This document shows positions 1 to 12,235 of a stretch of 64,000 nucleotides of DNA, in pieces. Below the pieces are notes generated by a model, which searched no databases, was not told the origin of the DNA, and saw only the letters and a program-made list of their open reading frames with translations. The DNA lies in contig OY294067.1 in assembly GCA_958510875.1 (NCBI GenBank), positions 282,305,242-282,369,241 of the forward strand, given 5' to 3'. How positions within the stretch are numbered: the stretch's first letter is position 1; every line of letters begins with the position of its first letter. The position numbers were made by a program, and so were the translations under genes. The DNA is from Endomychus coccineus (Eukaryota > Arthropoda > Insecta > Coleoptera > Endomychidae).

Positions 1-8
1 GTCACACT

Positions 9-254
9 TTGTACAGATCGCTAGTTGAGTCAACAGTTATACTTCAGATCCTTTGTATTTTATTCCGTCTATTCATATTCCTTCTATGCAGTTGTATGCA
101 GATCGATTATATGAACAATGATTTGGCTCTTTCAGTAGTTAGACATATTGAAAATGAAGCTCACTTCGGAGGTCAACCTCAAGTGACCTTCTTTACTTAT
201 GTTTTAACAAAATTGAATATTATTGAAACACAGTTGCCTCAGAAATCCGACTAA
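9..254 (+). other. Open frame of 81 codons, status unknown
   Basis: An uninterrupted frame with a hydrophobic N-terminal third (residues about 9-28) and a more polar second half. A pyrimidine-rich stretch ending in CAG near position 101 could be a splice acceptor, but I see no matching donor and recognise no domain. It may be chance or the worn end of a retroelement. Confidence 0.12.
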
Positions 255-424
255 AACCCAATAGGTCGAAACATCTAACAAATGTCAAATTCATTTTTAC
301 GAACAAAGTATAATGGAATTACTGACATGACGGTAACTCTTAAGTAATTGTCAAGAACACATATTTTATTGCATATTATTTCAAGAGTAGGAACAGTTGA
401 AAGCGTGGAAAGACGTAAAATTAT

Positions 425-745
425 ATTTTGTCATGTGAAAGTTTATTTGAATTGGCAGGGATATCTATGTTATGGAATGGTTTGTCACGGATATTAAGTG
501 AAAGTCAATGGATCAGCTGTCTGTCATGTAAACATTACCTGTCTTGCTGAGGGGTCATGTGTTGTCTGTCATAAGTCTGAACTGTAAATTTTACATGAAT
601 ATATTACCAGTCAAAAACGTCAAAATATATCGAATCCCATACCCCCCTTCGGGATTGAATTTCAAAAAATCCTTTCTTAGGGGGTATCTACGTCGTATAA
701 ATAACCTACCTGCCAAATTTCAAGTAGTTTGTCGTACGGAGTGAT
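425..745 (+). repeat. Repeat family G, copy 1
   Basis: This segment matches, in reverse complement, the sequence at about 55,150-55,560 and again 55,660-55,970. Shared words include AAACGTCAAAATATAT near 616, TACGTCGTA near 689, and a TGTCATGTGAAAGTTTATTT-type start near 437. Copies differ by many substitutions and small indels, so the family is old. I see no coding potential or terminal signature and cannot assign a class. Confidence 0.6.
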
Positions 746-3060
746 TCACAAATGAGGGGGCGAATCAAAGCTGTATTTTTTAAAATGGAACGTATTTGAC
801 TTCAATTTTGGATTCCCTTTTTGTTATAGGTGTCATAATATGCCGCATAACAACACTTTCCGATTTAATCACGATTATTAGTAAAAAATAATAATTTCAG
901 TGATGAACTTAATAAATGCTAATGCACTGCTTCTTCGAAGTACCGATCTAATCGTTAGGCATTTGCATTAAACATAGTGTGACGTTGGTACCTAAGGGGT
1001 CACTGTTTCCAAAACTCACATAGGATGTTCGTAATAACTTGTCAAATGTTCATTTCAAAACCAAATATTTCGGTTTTCTTCAAATGACACATTCTGTGTT
1101 TTTCAACAGCATCTTATAGGTCAGTTTCAATTTATATGTCTGAGTTTTTAATTATTAAATTACAGCAACGGTTATTTTGAGTGTTTATTATTGAATTATT
1201 TTGACAAGCTATTTTTTATTACACAGTTTTTATAATTTATTAATACTATGTTTCTACATCTATGACTTGATGAGAAGTGCAATCAATGATTAAGTGAATA
1301 AACAATAGAACGGTGTTACATATTTCACAATATGAGGCATGTTCTTTATTAATTGTCATTGGTTAAGAAGTTATTACAAACTTTTTGATTTTTAAAAATT
1401 AAATCAATGCTTGCTAATCAAAAATTATAGTAGGCCTTAGCAAAAACAAGAACTATAGCTACAATTGTCAATTACATTGGTATAGGAGAATTCAGTAATT
1501 CTCAATGCCTACTTTTAGTTCGATTACTCTAAATAGTCAAAATAAACTATTTTAACTTCACTATTTTTTGTAGTTAGTTAATTTAGTCACGCATTTTTCA
1601 CAACAAGAACGCGTACATGGTTGTTGAATCATAATAATCGATTGTTTGCAGTCGATAATTGTTTTTGTTGTCTCTACAATGTAATAACTATCCCATTGAA
1701 TACATTGAACGTACAATACTACATGTGCTCACGTAAATTTGTCTATATTATTCTATATGTATGATACACGTGTAACATCTGACGGACACTTAAGTCGACA
1801 TAAATAAAAGATGCAAACGATTCTAAATTACATTTTTACATGCAATATGCGTTTATCGTAGTTGAATAGAAATTCAAGTAATTACGACGTATCCTGTTTT
1901 GTTTGGTGAAGTATTAATTTTGGTGAATAGCTTATAAGTCACATTCCCATTCAATATAGCATCAGTAGTATTGGTTTTATGTGATAGGCAAACTTTGATC
2001 TTTATTGGAACATATACATTTTGAATGAAAAACATTAATCAATCAATGAGAGCGTTTTCAAAGTTATCATTCTTCGAGCTTACTGATAATTAAAATTTTA
2101 TCTAGTGGAAATGGACTAGTCTCGTTAAATGAGACATTAAATCACACTATATTATGTTGTCCTCGCCCTGTGATGTTAACTTGTTGAACACAATTTCATT
2201 GATTCAATCGTTCCGAAGTACCATTATGAAAAGATTTCTTTCACAACGATCCTCTGCGTCGTTTCTTATTCAAAACGATTGATTCACACGTTTTCAATAA
2301 TTGATAAACTGAAGCTTGGTTCTTGTTGCTCCAAAATCTTCTTCAGTAACGCGTATGTTATATTGAGATACAATAATGGCCAGATATTTGCCTGTCGAGA
2401 GAAACTTCTCGATTTGTTATGAAAAGAGGATTTTCCTTGGGTGAAGATTGAAGAACAGCAGGATTGGACCAGTTATAAGCATGGACATGTTCTAAGTATA
2501 AATAAACGTAACCTTACCTTATGAGTGGAACGTCAACACGAGATCACCCTAATTTAGATTTTGACTCACCTGAAAAAAAAATTGATTTAGTACAGCAAGT
2601 CGAGTGAAAACGTTGATGGCAAATGAGCCATTGACGGCGGAAACATGACAGGAGATGGCATACTGAAATTTGGCATGGAAACGAGTGCTTTATTAATGAC
2701 ACTAAAATATGACGTGGACCATTTTTTAAAAGGTAAGGTGGTATCCTGAAGTTTCCAGAATATGGTCAACACAGAGCAAAGTTCGGCACAATCAGAGCCG
2801 TCTTTAAGATCGACAAGACTATGTGCCTATGTTTATGTAAGGGATGGAAAATTCTTGAGATTCCACTTCACGAAAAAAAGTTTTTTTGAAAAATTATGTA
2901 TAATTAGTTCGTTATTTTATTATAACTATAATTTTTCAAGATGTTGTATCTATTTTACAAAGCGTGTGATCAGATATTTTTTTAATTACATTATCATATT
3001 CGTTTGGGTTCGGGCCCTGCCTTAAAGGCAGCCTTGGGTACAATTCAAGAACAACATAAG
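746..3060. other. AT-rich stretch without recognised genes
   Basis: Nothing here resolves into a gene or element. Two short open frames (2587-2772 minus, 2762-3025 plus) overlap but encode nothing I recognise. A pair of splice-like sites frames 2,518-2,569 on the minus strand, but all three frames between them contain stops. Confidence 0.5.
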
Positions 3061-3065
3061 TTAAT

Positions 3066-3548
3066 CTATTTTTCCCCTTTATCTGGACTTAAACCGAATC
3101 TCGATTCATCACTAAACAACACAGGAGTCCATTCTTGCACGCTCCATTCGATGTAATTTCTAGCCCAGACTATTCGGGCCTCGCGATTTCCTCTGGATTA
3201 TGGTGGAGCTCTCCATGGACGCCTGGCACGTAAATTGGACTCGTTTAGTCTATTTCTCACAGTTTGGTCACTTATCTGTATATGGTGAGCGTTTCTGAGT
3301 TCCAAACTTAGTTGACCTGCCGTGTGGGTTGGATTTCTCAGAAATCTGTCCTGTGCCGTCGTTGTTATTCTGGTACGGCCAGTATGTAGCTCTCTAATAT
3401 CACCAGTTTAATTATAACGAATCCATAAACGACTTATAGTGGACTGGTTAGTCCCTAATTCATTGGCAACAACCCTCTGCGACATTCCAGCTTGAAGCAT
3501 TCCAATGGTCCTTAAGTGCACGTCTCTCTGAAGGTGATTAAGTTCCAT
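3066..3548 (-). pseudogene. Tc1-like transposase, truncated and broken
   Basis: The minus-strand frame starts at an ATG (3548-3546) and reads through 161 codons with two in-frame stops, at about codons 47 and 117. The N-terminal half is a helix-turn-helix with the Tc1 pattern (MSQRVVANELGTNQSTISRL, residues about 22-41). The second HTH region has the typical RRPWRAP stretch. The end reaches VLFSDESRFGL, where D is the first of the three catalytic acids in Tc1 enzymes. The remaining catalytic half is missing: a stop follows within 10 residues. A full Tc1 transposase is about 340 residues, so less than half survives. I found no terminal inverted repeats next to it. Non-functional relic. Confidence 0.85.
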
Positions 3549-4971
3549 AATTTAGACAAACAACACTAATCAAAATTTTCTTCAATAATTACCATTCGCT
3601 GGTCGGATAACATCTGATTTGATCTGATGAATGAAACAAGGAACGACATGAAGAAAATGAATAGTCGTTGGAAAAAAGAAGAACACATGCCATGATGTTC
3701 AAAATGATAAAAAAGTATTGTGTAAATAACAAACAAAGATCTGCAACGCGATAATGCCACGTGGATCTCCGAGAATTAACAAACAATTCCAAAATATGCT
3801 TGACCCTTAGATTCTTTTGATGTGTGTATATAGTATATCCTACAATTTACTAGTCGAATGTAAAATTGATCAGACTAATTTGTTGGATTTAGTAAAATCA
3901 GGCAGGTTCATGGACAATGAAGGAGAGAAAAAAACACAATAACAAGCAAACGAAATTGCAAACATGGAAGTATAGAGCCTTTAACGCACAATTGAACAAA
4001 TGTTACAATTCCGTTACATCCTCTTCGTATTAGCCACGTGTGCCTATCTGGTGAAGCGATCTATTATTTGCAAAAGCATTTTTTCGTTTTAATTTCCGAG
4101 CGTTTTTTTAATAACTGTGGTGATTTATTGCACGGAAAAATCTAATTTCGTGCACATCAGAGCATAAATGTTTGCAGTTTTTGATAACATTTATCTCACC
4201 GTTGATCGACGATGGCAGCGTTTCCGTAGGGCAAAAACTGAATTGAGTAGCACGAGAGAACGATAATTGCTTCTCTCGTTTTGAAATTTAGTATGCGGTT
4301 AGAAATTGCCCCTAATACCGAGAGTAAATCAGATTTCCCGAACACATTTCGGAAATAATTGAATGTATCAATCGATTATGGGAAAATTGTTTTGCTATTG
4401 TTTCTTCTATTTTGCGTTTACGGAGTAATTTTACAACACATAGTTTCCATATTAGTATAAACGGTTGCGAAGAAAAACTGATCAGATCTTATTCACTATG
4501 AGTATCGAAAGGGGACAAATAGACAGCAGCAGGGAAAGTGTGAAAATATTATCAACTCCATTAAATCCGTATGTTTGATTCTTCAAATGAATTTGGTCGA
4601 GGCTATAGAAACCTCTCCTGAAATTCATGGTAGCACTGGAAATGGGCTTAATTCTTCCAACTTCCAACCAAAAATTCCCGCACCACTCCCATAATTCAGA
4701 AGACCTTTTTTTGTGAGGGAAAATTATTTTTTTGCTTAGAGAAAAATACCGAGAAAATGTTTTTCCAGTTGCAGTAAAAGGTTGAAATTTTAAAACTTGG
4801 GAAAAAATTTAAAAAGAAACGTGTGGCACTCGGTGACTGCCGCGGTAAAGCTATTGCATAGCACTACGCCACTGGAAAAAGTTGGGCAAAAAAACATCCA
4901 CTACCCCTTCAAAATCTTCACGAATTATGAGTAAAAAAGAGTATCATCTTGATCTCTATGAAGAATATTCT
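3549..4971. other. Stretch without recognised genes
   Basis: AT-rich single-copy-looking DNA with short open frames only (for example 4482-4667 minus). A slightly GC-richer word around 4,835-4,885 looks like part of an interspersed repeat but has no second clear copy here. Confidence 0.45.
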
Positions 4972-5029
4972 GTGACAAGTGCATAGATAACTCTACTACC
5001 GGTAGTAGAGTTATCTATGGTGACAAGTG
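4972..5029. repeat. Perfect 38-bp palindrome flanked by 10-bp direct repeats
   Basis: Positions 4982-5000 and 5001-5019 are exact reverse complements with no spacer, centred on ACCGGT. Immediately outside lie identical copies of GTGACAAGTG (4972-4981 and 5020-5029). The arrangement looks like a miniature palindromic element with a 10-bp target-site duplication, or two terminal repeats left joined after internal deletion. MULE-type elements make 9-10 bp duplications, but the class is not proven. Confidence 0.8.
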
Positions 5030-5039
5030 TCAGTTGACT

Positions 5040-5720
5040 TGTAAACACAATTTTATACGAAAGTTTTAACGTTCAGATCTCGATAGCGCTTCCGGCTCCG
5101 GGATTTTCACGTGGCCTATCGAAAAAACACAATTGCATGAACGCCAGACGACTTATGTAATTAGCTACGAACGTAATCATTTTGACATATCCTCGAGGAG
5201 CTCGCTGCGCGTAAGTTAGAGTTTATACATTGTACCTCTATTTTGTTAATTTGGGGCCGTTTCGAACCCCGTGCGGCCGGCGCCAGTTGTAATAAAGTAT
5301 TTTGGGCTATGGGCCGCTAGCTTTTACCCGCTTTCGGTATATTTAAGTAGCTAGAAAATTCCCTTTCGTACGTCGCACGTTAGATGCTAGTAGGTGACAG
5401 CTGAGAATATCTCAAACTGTTTTAATTAAATTTTCCTATTTAATCGACATTTTGGGGCCCGAGACTACGCTATTTAGTTGGCCCCGCTCATAAACTAAAG
5501 ACATGGAGCGAAAACCGCATGCGGAAAGTCCTCGTTAAAACGTTCTATGTACCGTAAATTTGCACTTTTCTAACTCGCGACCTACGCGCTTCTCACGTAA
5601 ACGTCATTCGATTTATCGAAAATTAACCAATTCAAAACAGTTTTCGACCCAGTTTGGGGCTATCACGACCTTTTAAAAGGTTCAAAGTTAACATTTCGAC
5701 AATTTTAGGTTCGGCCGAGC
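5040..5720. other. CpG-rich, LTR-like stretch
   Basis: This stretch stands out from its surroundings by many CpG dinucleotides and the word TTTGGGGC recurring at about 5253, 5452 and 5653. An AATAAA lies at 5291. A CA followed by TTTTGGGGCCC near 5449-5461 resembles an LTR end followed by a primer-binding site. No gag or pol coding follows, and the opposite LTR was not found. It could be a solo LTR plus leader, or an unmethylated regulatory stretch. Confidence 0.3.
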
Positions 5721-7429
5721 TACATGGTAGGCGGAGTGGTGGGTGTGAGGATATTTCGTTACAGTATTTGTTTTTTGTTTTTTAGATTTTCGTTACGGTA
5801 TTTGTATTTTGTTTTTTTTTTCTTGATTCGGTCGCCGCGCTGAAAGCCCCCGATAAAAGCTATATGCAATAGCTTAACAAGTAAGAATATTTGGTGGGAA
5901 CTTAAAAATTCTGATTCAGCGACCCAAAAACATAAAGAAAGCCTATTACCAGAACTGCTATGCATGTTTCCTTGTAAAATCTCCTATTACCTGGACTATT
6001 TATAAAGCACAGAAATTTTGCGTTACAAGCGATAATAAGACGAGCGAGTATCTTTCTTTATTCGATAGCCATGTAAAGTATATCGATCAACGTCAAATAA
6101 ATAATCAATTGATTATCCAACCAATCGACACAAACAATCTTCATTTACCTGCGCTAATTATCTATTGGCATAGTCCATGTTGATATGTGTTATTATAACA
6201 AATTACCAACTAAGAATAAACTATTAATATCATCGCATTATCAAGATCCCAATTAAGTTGACATCGTTACCTATTAAATTGATATAAAATTATAATTAGC
6301 TTAATTTTTAACCTCACTATGTAGAATCCACTTCTATAATATATAAAAGTCTAACTTTATTCGCTTCAATTCTAATAGTTCCTTATGTAGAAACAGAATA
6401 AATAAGAAACATCTGCCTTCCTGGAAATAAGTCGACGTATATTAAACAACAAGAATATATGTATTCATGAATATTACATATATACCCTGTTCAAGATAGG
6501 AAATAAATGAGTTACCACAGCACTGTATTGAATGAAGTGTCAAAACAGCCTCCAAAAATGTGATATACAAGAATGGTTGAGCAGAAATGATTATGATATC
6601 ACCTTCTTTAAAGAACAGTTGTTGGGCTTAGTAGAAATAAAAAGCCATAACCAGTATACCAGTACTTCGTCTACCCCCTACCATTGAATTTTAACGACAT
6701 TGAACACAGTTTAACTAAAAGCTAACAGGGATCACGTGAGTATAGATGGTAGTTCAGCGGAAAAATCAAACACCAGAAATATGAGTAGAGATTATTGGAC
6801 ACCCTGACAATTTTGTATTATTGGTTAATGTGCAATATTTGAAGGACTATAGGGTGTAAAGCAGTAAAGTGATATTTAATATTTTAATATGGTTGTGCAA
6901 TAAGCTGGAGGGGTAGCATAATTATGATAACGTGCGAATTCATTTTTATTTTTATAATTAATTTATGTTTACGTTTGTTATTATTAGTACGACGGCGCCG
7001 ATCGGTGATGTGGAAACACGCTGTTTTAATAATATACAATTAAGTACTGTTTGCGCAAGTAAAAACAGCAAGTATGGTATCTTAGTATACTATTTCAAAT
7101 TATACAACAGTTTGTGAATTACATTTAAGATTATGTACAAATAATTTGAAGTAAGTAAAGAATTCCTCATTTTGTTTGTAAATATTGTATAACAACACGG
7201 TATTTTGGATCAAATGGTTAGTTGTATTCGAAAACATTGAAAATCTGGTCAACCTGACAACACTGTTGCTATGAGGCTTCACAGCTGTCAACTCTTGGCA
7301 ACTTTACTCTATCCAAAATTTTTGTGATTCGAATTATACTTGATTAATTGCAACGATTTTCTAAGTTCGAGAATAATTATATCAGATAATAATAATTAAC
7401 AATGGTGTGGTTTCTCTAGATTAATCAGT
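5721..7429. other. Stretch without recognised genes
   Basis: AT-rich DNA with T-tracts near 5,765-5,822 and no element that I can support. Confidence 0.45.
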
Positions 7430-7640
7430 AACATTACAACTAATAGTTCCAGGCAGCTGTTTCGTTCTCTTGGGTTGCAGCCGAACGAGCATGTTCGTAA
7501 TGCTACCGAACGATAATTCTGTCGAGGTATAAATAACCCCACTGAAAGAATAATGGAGAGACCTAAATGTCTAACGCCATCTACTTGAGAGTAGATGTCC
7601 CACTAAGACATTTAAGAAGTGTACAGTACAACATTGACTG
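7430..7640 (-). repeat. Retrozyme-like repeat, degenerate copy
   Basis: This copy shares the hammerhead-bearing family's layout: GGCAGCTGTTTCG at 7452-7464, AACGAG near 7484 and a later body word ACGCCATCTAC near 7574, also found near 34,885. On the minus strand the core reads CTGCAA instead of CUGANGA, while GAAAC and the CAGCTG palindrome survive. Predicted to be catalytically dead. Confidence 0.55.
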
Positions 7641-9611
7641 ATTGATTTCTTGCCCATTACAGAATTTACGAGGATGTTGAGTATTTGAACGCCAAACCAA
7701 CCAATGTAAGAATTGAGAAACTGGTATGGTTTCTTTTGGTCGATCGGGAGAATTCAAGTGAATGGCACTTATTTATATAATATTGAAATTCCTAATTGAA
7801 TTTGAAGGAAGATGTTGGTATATCACTATGAAATTAATGTAAAACGAGTGTGTACCATGCATGATGATGTATATTTAAAGACCAATCAATTCTGTGGGAT
7901 AAAGCAAGCTTTCACAGGAAAGTCTAGGAAAGGAATTACAAACTTCTCAGGATTTGGAAAACTTAATTTACTTGTGGTGTTAAAGTTTTTCAACTTGATA
8001 CAAACTTTTATTGATTCACATTCTTTCTCAATACGTTAGATCGCTTGAGAATCTTAAACGGTTAACAGATGAGAAAGTCTCTGTCATTGAACGATGATGG
8101 TTCCACACAAGAAGAAGGCTTGTGTAAACGGTTTCCGCCTCGATTAGATCTAAATACGATCCTGAACATTATTTACATAATATAATTAATGTTGTACTTT
8201 CAACAGGATTGCTTATATGGTAATGGTTCCAGATTCTACTTTCCTTTGTAAAAGAACTCATTTTGGCTGATACTTCGCACTGTTCAACTAGGGAGCGAAA
8301 GAAGCTATCGAAATAAAGTTATCTTAGCCGAAGGGTCTGGATTTGTATGCACATTTGTTAGCCTCGCGACACGTGCGTAGTCTCCAACGGATCCCGACTT
8401 GGGCCCATAACAAATAAATGTACAGGTCACGTATCGATATGCGAATATGATGTTAGTATCTCACAGATTCGAACACGTCATTTCTACCTTGCACATGTGG
8501 TAGCTCCAATGAGCCCTCTGAATATATCTATAATAATATACGTTTATAGCCTATAGTTTCTTCATAACAATTATGAACTATTCTAAAATGAAAACCAATA
8601 TCTACATCTAATTATGACTTCGACGAAATATTACCAATTCTGGTCAGAATTTATATTTAGATTCCATAATTATATCCATTACTTATACATGATTTTCATA
8701 ATTCCATATTATCCTGTTTGTACCTATTATTAGAAAGCAAACTCCAAAATTAATGCTTCGTTCGAGTTGTTTTTTTCTGGAAAATCTTAAAACAAATGTT
8801 GGAAAACAATTCTAGCTTATGGAACATTTAAATGAAGTTATCTTGAACACTTTAGCTAATAGGATAATAATAATGTTTTACTGAACTTGTCGCATTTGCG
8901 AAAAAAATTATTTCTTGGTTCAATTTATTTTAATCATGGCTTCTACTAACTTTATATCAACTTAGCAGAATTCAATGCTCAAAATAGTTGACAATCAAAC
9001 TTATCAGGTCTAAAATTTGCAGCTTCTTATTCGCTAATCATTTGAGGAAAATTATTGTTTGTATCCTTTCTATTCAGTTTTCAATTCTTTGTTTATGTCA
9101 CAATGTGGTTAAACGAATATTACAAGTTCTAGTGTAAATTTCAGTTTTATTCCATCAACGACAATAATTAATATTTTCGCGAATAATGAGTGAAGATAAG
9201 CGGCATATTATTATAGACTTGCTAACTTTGATTTCAACCATTTTTAGCATCTGTGTCCACATTGTTGATATGAAGTTAGCACAAATTGCCACACTAAAAA
9301 AATTGGCAAATAATTATCGAATAAACAGCGGCAAACAGAATATAATTTTATTACCTGAGAGTGATCTGCTAACTTTATGTAGATTCTTCATAGTCATAAT
9401 GTAACTACGTACACAACTAAACTTTTTGTTTAATTCATAGACAACGATAATTTTGTTATTTAAATCGGGAATGTTTGATGTAGAAAGAAAAGCAATTTTG
9501 TTCGTATGAGAACTGAAGAAAGGGATTGTTGGATTCACTAAAAGAAGACGAGGTTGGGCATTTCCCAATATCGTACACACTTTACAGGAGTTCATTTACT
9601 TTAGAAATAAT
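7641..9611. other. Stretch without recognised genes
   Basis: Contains short open frames (7812-8039, 9186-9404, 9314-9595) with no recognisable domain and no repeat that I could pair with another part of the window. Confidence 0.45.
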
Positions 9612-9850
9612 ATGAAGTTGGTTGGTTACTTTTACAACCAATTCCCTTCAACAATGTTCCTAAGTAAGTGTCGGGCTATCTTCGTCAAACCAGGTATATT
9701 TCATGTTTACAGTTGGCAACATATTACAGAGTTGCCTATATTAGTTGTATACGTCTCGAATGAACTTGACAGTTCATATTTTTGTTGTAAATCAGAAATT
9801 TTTAATAGAATTAAACTTCAAAAGTACAGAAACAATTCTTCCCAGTTTAA
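9612..9850 (+). repeat. Repeat family F, copy 1
   Basis: Matches 21,700-21,920 in the same orientation, sharing TTTTACAACCAATTC, CTATCTTCG, AAACCAGGTA and TTGACAGTTCATATTT in order, with moderate divergence. The 87-codon frame over it is probably incidental, because the second copy does not keep it open. Class unknown. Confidence 0.6.
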
Positions 9851-11439
9851 AACATGTTCCCATCTGAATACTTGATATCTTGAATATAGGTTATACCGTT
9901 GAAAAAATGAAATCACATTAGTATCTCATTGGCAATTGAAAACCAAGTGAACTGAAGAAGATGCTAGTACTTCCTAAAAAATAACTTATTAAAACCCAGC
10001 AAGTAAAGAAGTATTGACGAATTTATGATAAAAGTAGAAACAACCATTTCCCCCAATTGACCTCATATTATCAGGGAAAAGAAATGAAAAATGAAGAATG
10101 GATACGAAGAATGTCCCCGAAATTATATTTTACATCGTTTGTCTTGAAACTAGCTTCTCCTTCCTTGTCTCTTCATGTACTGAAATATTTTGATATTTAT
10201 GTTACTCCAAATTATTAGGAAAAATTCTATTCTTTTGCTCTTACGTTCCTGGAAATTTCTAATGGTTTAGTTAAACTAAACTTCAATCACGAGACGATGA
10301 GACCAATCCACTGAAAATTAAGATCTTTGTAATCTGAGAATCAGAACTACTCTTCCTTAAGGTAATTTGTGAAGCTAATGATAAGATAACTTCTGAAACT
10401 ATGTAGAAAGTGACAAGAAATACGGGATGAGAAGATATACTACATCTATTGTTAAACTAGCCATTAATAATTTTCCTACACGCAGATGAAAATTCTGAGA
10501 AACTGTGTAAAATTTTCTTACTAAATTTTGTAATGCCTCTTTGTGAAAGCCGATCTTGAACTTTCATAGTTAATATTAATCAAAAGTTTGATTTTTACTG
10601 GGCACATCCATAAACTTACAACTTTGATGAAATACGTGTTTTATTCTTGAGTTGTTACAAGTCGCATTTGTTGTTTGAAACTTTACTTTGAAGAAGTTTG
10701 ATTTATTGGGAAAGTTAACGCTCGGAACATTGTCATAAGTTTCATCCTATGGATGTAAACGGTCCGTAAATAACCGTGACCCTTCTAACTTTTGATGTCC
10801 ACAAAACAATCTTGATGTCGAGACCGAGAGCGTAACTTGCGAATAGACGAATTATTTCCACATGAATTTTTCTCTGTATAGCTTTATGTTGTATTTTATT
10901 TTGATAACATTCTGAATTCCTTCTTCCTTGAGTGCACTGTATTCTTCAATATTATCTAATATAACAGAAAGACCGAAACTTTTATTTCGCTCCATAACTC
11001 CAATTTATTAACTGAGGAGGAAACTTTCCCAACGACTTCTTTAGAATAACATGAAAGTATAGAACGGTTGTTATTTGCCCGTCTCAAGTCTGAATCAAGA
11101 CCAAATTGAGAATCATCTCCGCTCTGAATGGGCCCTGCACGTAGATGCAGTTTGGAGCGATAGAGCCTCGAATGAAGAGAACTTAATTTGTCTTCATAAT
11201 ACGCGTCGAGCTAAAATTTCCGTTAGTTTTTCACATTTCGATAGTGTCACTTTCAGAACTATCCATGCCATTGCTTGTTCGGTAGCAAAATTTATGAGCA
11301 ACCTGATAGCTTTCGATATCCTTTCACAAGTTCAATATCATCTTGTAATGATTCGGACAAATCAAATGAAGATGATTCGTGAATAATAAGCCAGATCCAC
11401 CAACGAAAGTGTTTTTGTTGTTGTTTTATATTGGTATGG
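9851..11439. other. Stretch with one 103-codon frame of unknown status
   Basis: The frame at 11,075-11,386 (plus) begins with a plausible ATG but shows no domain I recognise. The opposite strand from about 11,200 to 10,960 is also largely open. Nothing else in the stretch could be supported. Confidence 0.3.
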
Positions 11440-11520
11440 CGGTGAGCTGCTTTGGTACCCATAGGTCGCGAATATTTGGTTCTGGACCCAAACACTCCGG
11501 ACACCGTACCCTCAACTACC
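11440..11520 (-). pseudogene. LINE RNase H fragment (short)
   Basis: Minus-strand translation gives VFGSRTKYSRPMGT, matching the segment of LINE-encoded RNase H just before the FQAE motif. The same region is present in longer form at 30,440-30,800 (plus) and 33,560-33,760 (minus). The nucleotide word TTTGGTTCTGGACCCAAA on the plus strand is shared with those copies. Only a scrap remains. Confidence 0.5.
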
Positions 11521-11949
11521 CTGGATTTGGAAGTTATATGTAAGCACGATGATTACCTAGTCCATGTCCTTTCTTGGTGCATTAATAATGGGTTCCATCT
11601 TCAGAGTATTTAATGTTCATCCTTCCATCGATGTTTCATACCTCCCCGATTTTCTTCTTTGCTTATATTAAGCATAACCGTCTGCACAGTACTTTGAGTG
11701 TCACTCAATAATCTTTGCATGATAAGTTGCTTCGTTCGTGGCTTCAGGCCAGATAGTGTACATATAGAGTAGTTTTCTGCCTACCATTCTTCTGCAAAAT
11801 TTTGGGCAGGATATGCTGGCATAGTTCATATATCATGATTGAGAAAAAATTGTAAATGTCGGGATTCATTTCCAAGTGATAATCTATTGTGCGACTAGCC
11901 TCCTTAGTTGCTTCTGAGTGGTCTTTTACTTACTATACAAATAAGGATA
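11521..11949. other. Stretch without recognised genes
   Basis: No element or coding signal seen. Confidence 0.4.
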
Positions 11950-12235
11950 ATCTACACAGGACCAATGAGTCCTTCTTTGTAGTAAATGTTGAAGAGCTAG
12001 AAAGTAATCAAAAAAATTGCAAAAAGGTCTTGTTTGGAACAAGAAAATTCACCATGAGAGGTATTTTGGGAAAATATATAGGATTTGCATCCACAGATAT
12101 GAGGAATGAGCCGTCCTTTGCAGTAAATGTTAAAAAATCAGAAAGTAATCAAAAAGATTCCAACTAAGACCTTCTCTAGTACAAGAAAAGTTATCATGGG
12201 TATTTTGGAAAAAATATGAAATTTGGATCATATTG
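11950..12235 (+). repeat. Two-copy tandem duplication, period about 141 bp
   Basis: AGTAAATGTTGAAGAGCTAG at 11,981 recurs as AGTAAATGTTAAAAAATCAG at 12,122, followed in both by AGAAAGTAATCAAAAA or a near match, a GTCTTGT/CTTCTCT region, and GGTATTTTGG. Diverged copies; no known class. Confidence 0.7.

Noticed and set aside
225..270. CCTCAGAAATCCG ... GGTCGAAACATC as a hammerhead-like hairpin
   Set aside because: The first box is not CUGANGA and the stem hardly pairs.
2518..2569. Apparent minus-strand exon between acceptor TTTTTTTTTCAG and a GTAAGG donor
   Set aside because: All three frames contain stops; at best a non-coding exon.
3621..3640. CTGATGAATGAAAC as a hammerhead core
   Set aside because: There is no room for a stem II between the two boxes.
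5040..5720. Complete LTR retrotransposon
   Set aside because: Only one LTR-like end and no gag or pol coding can be seen.
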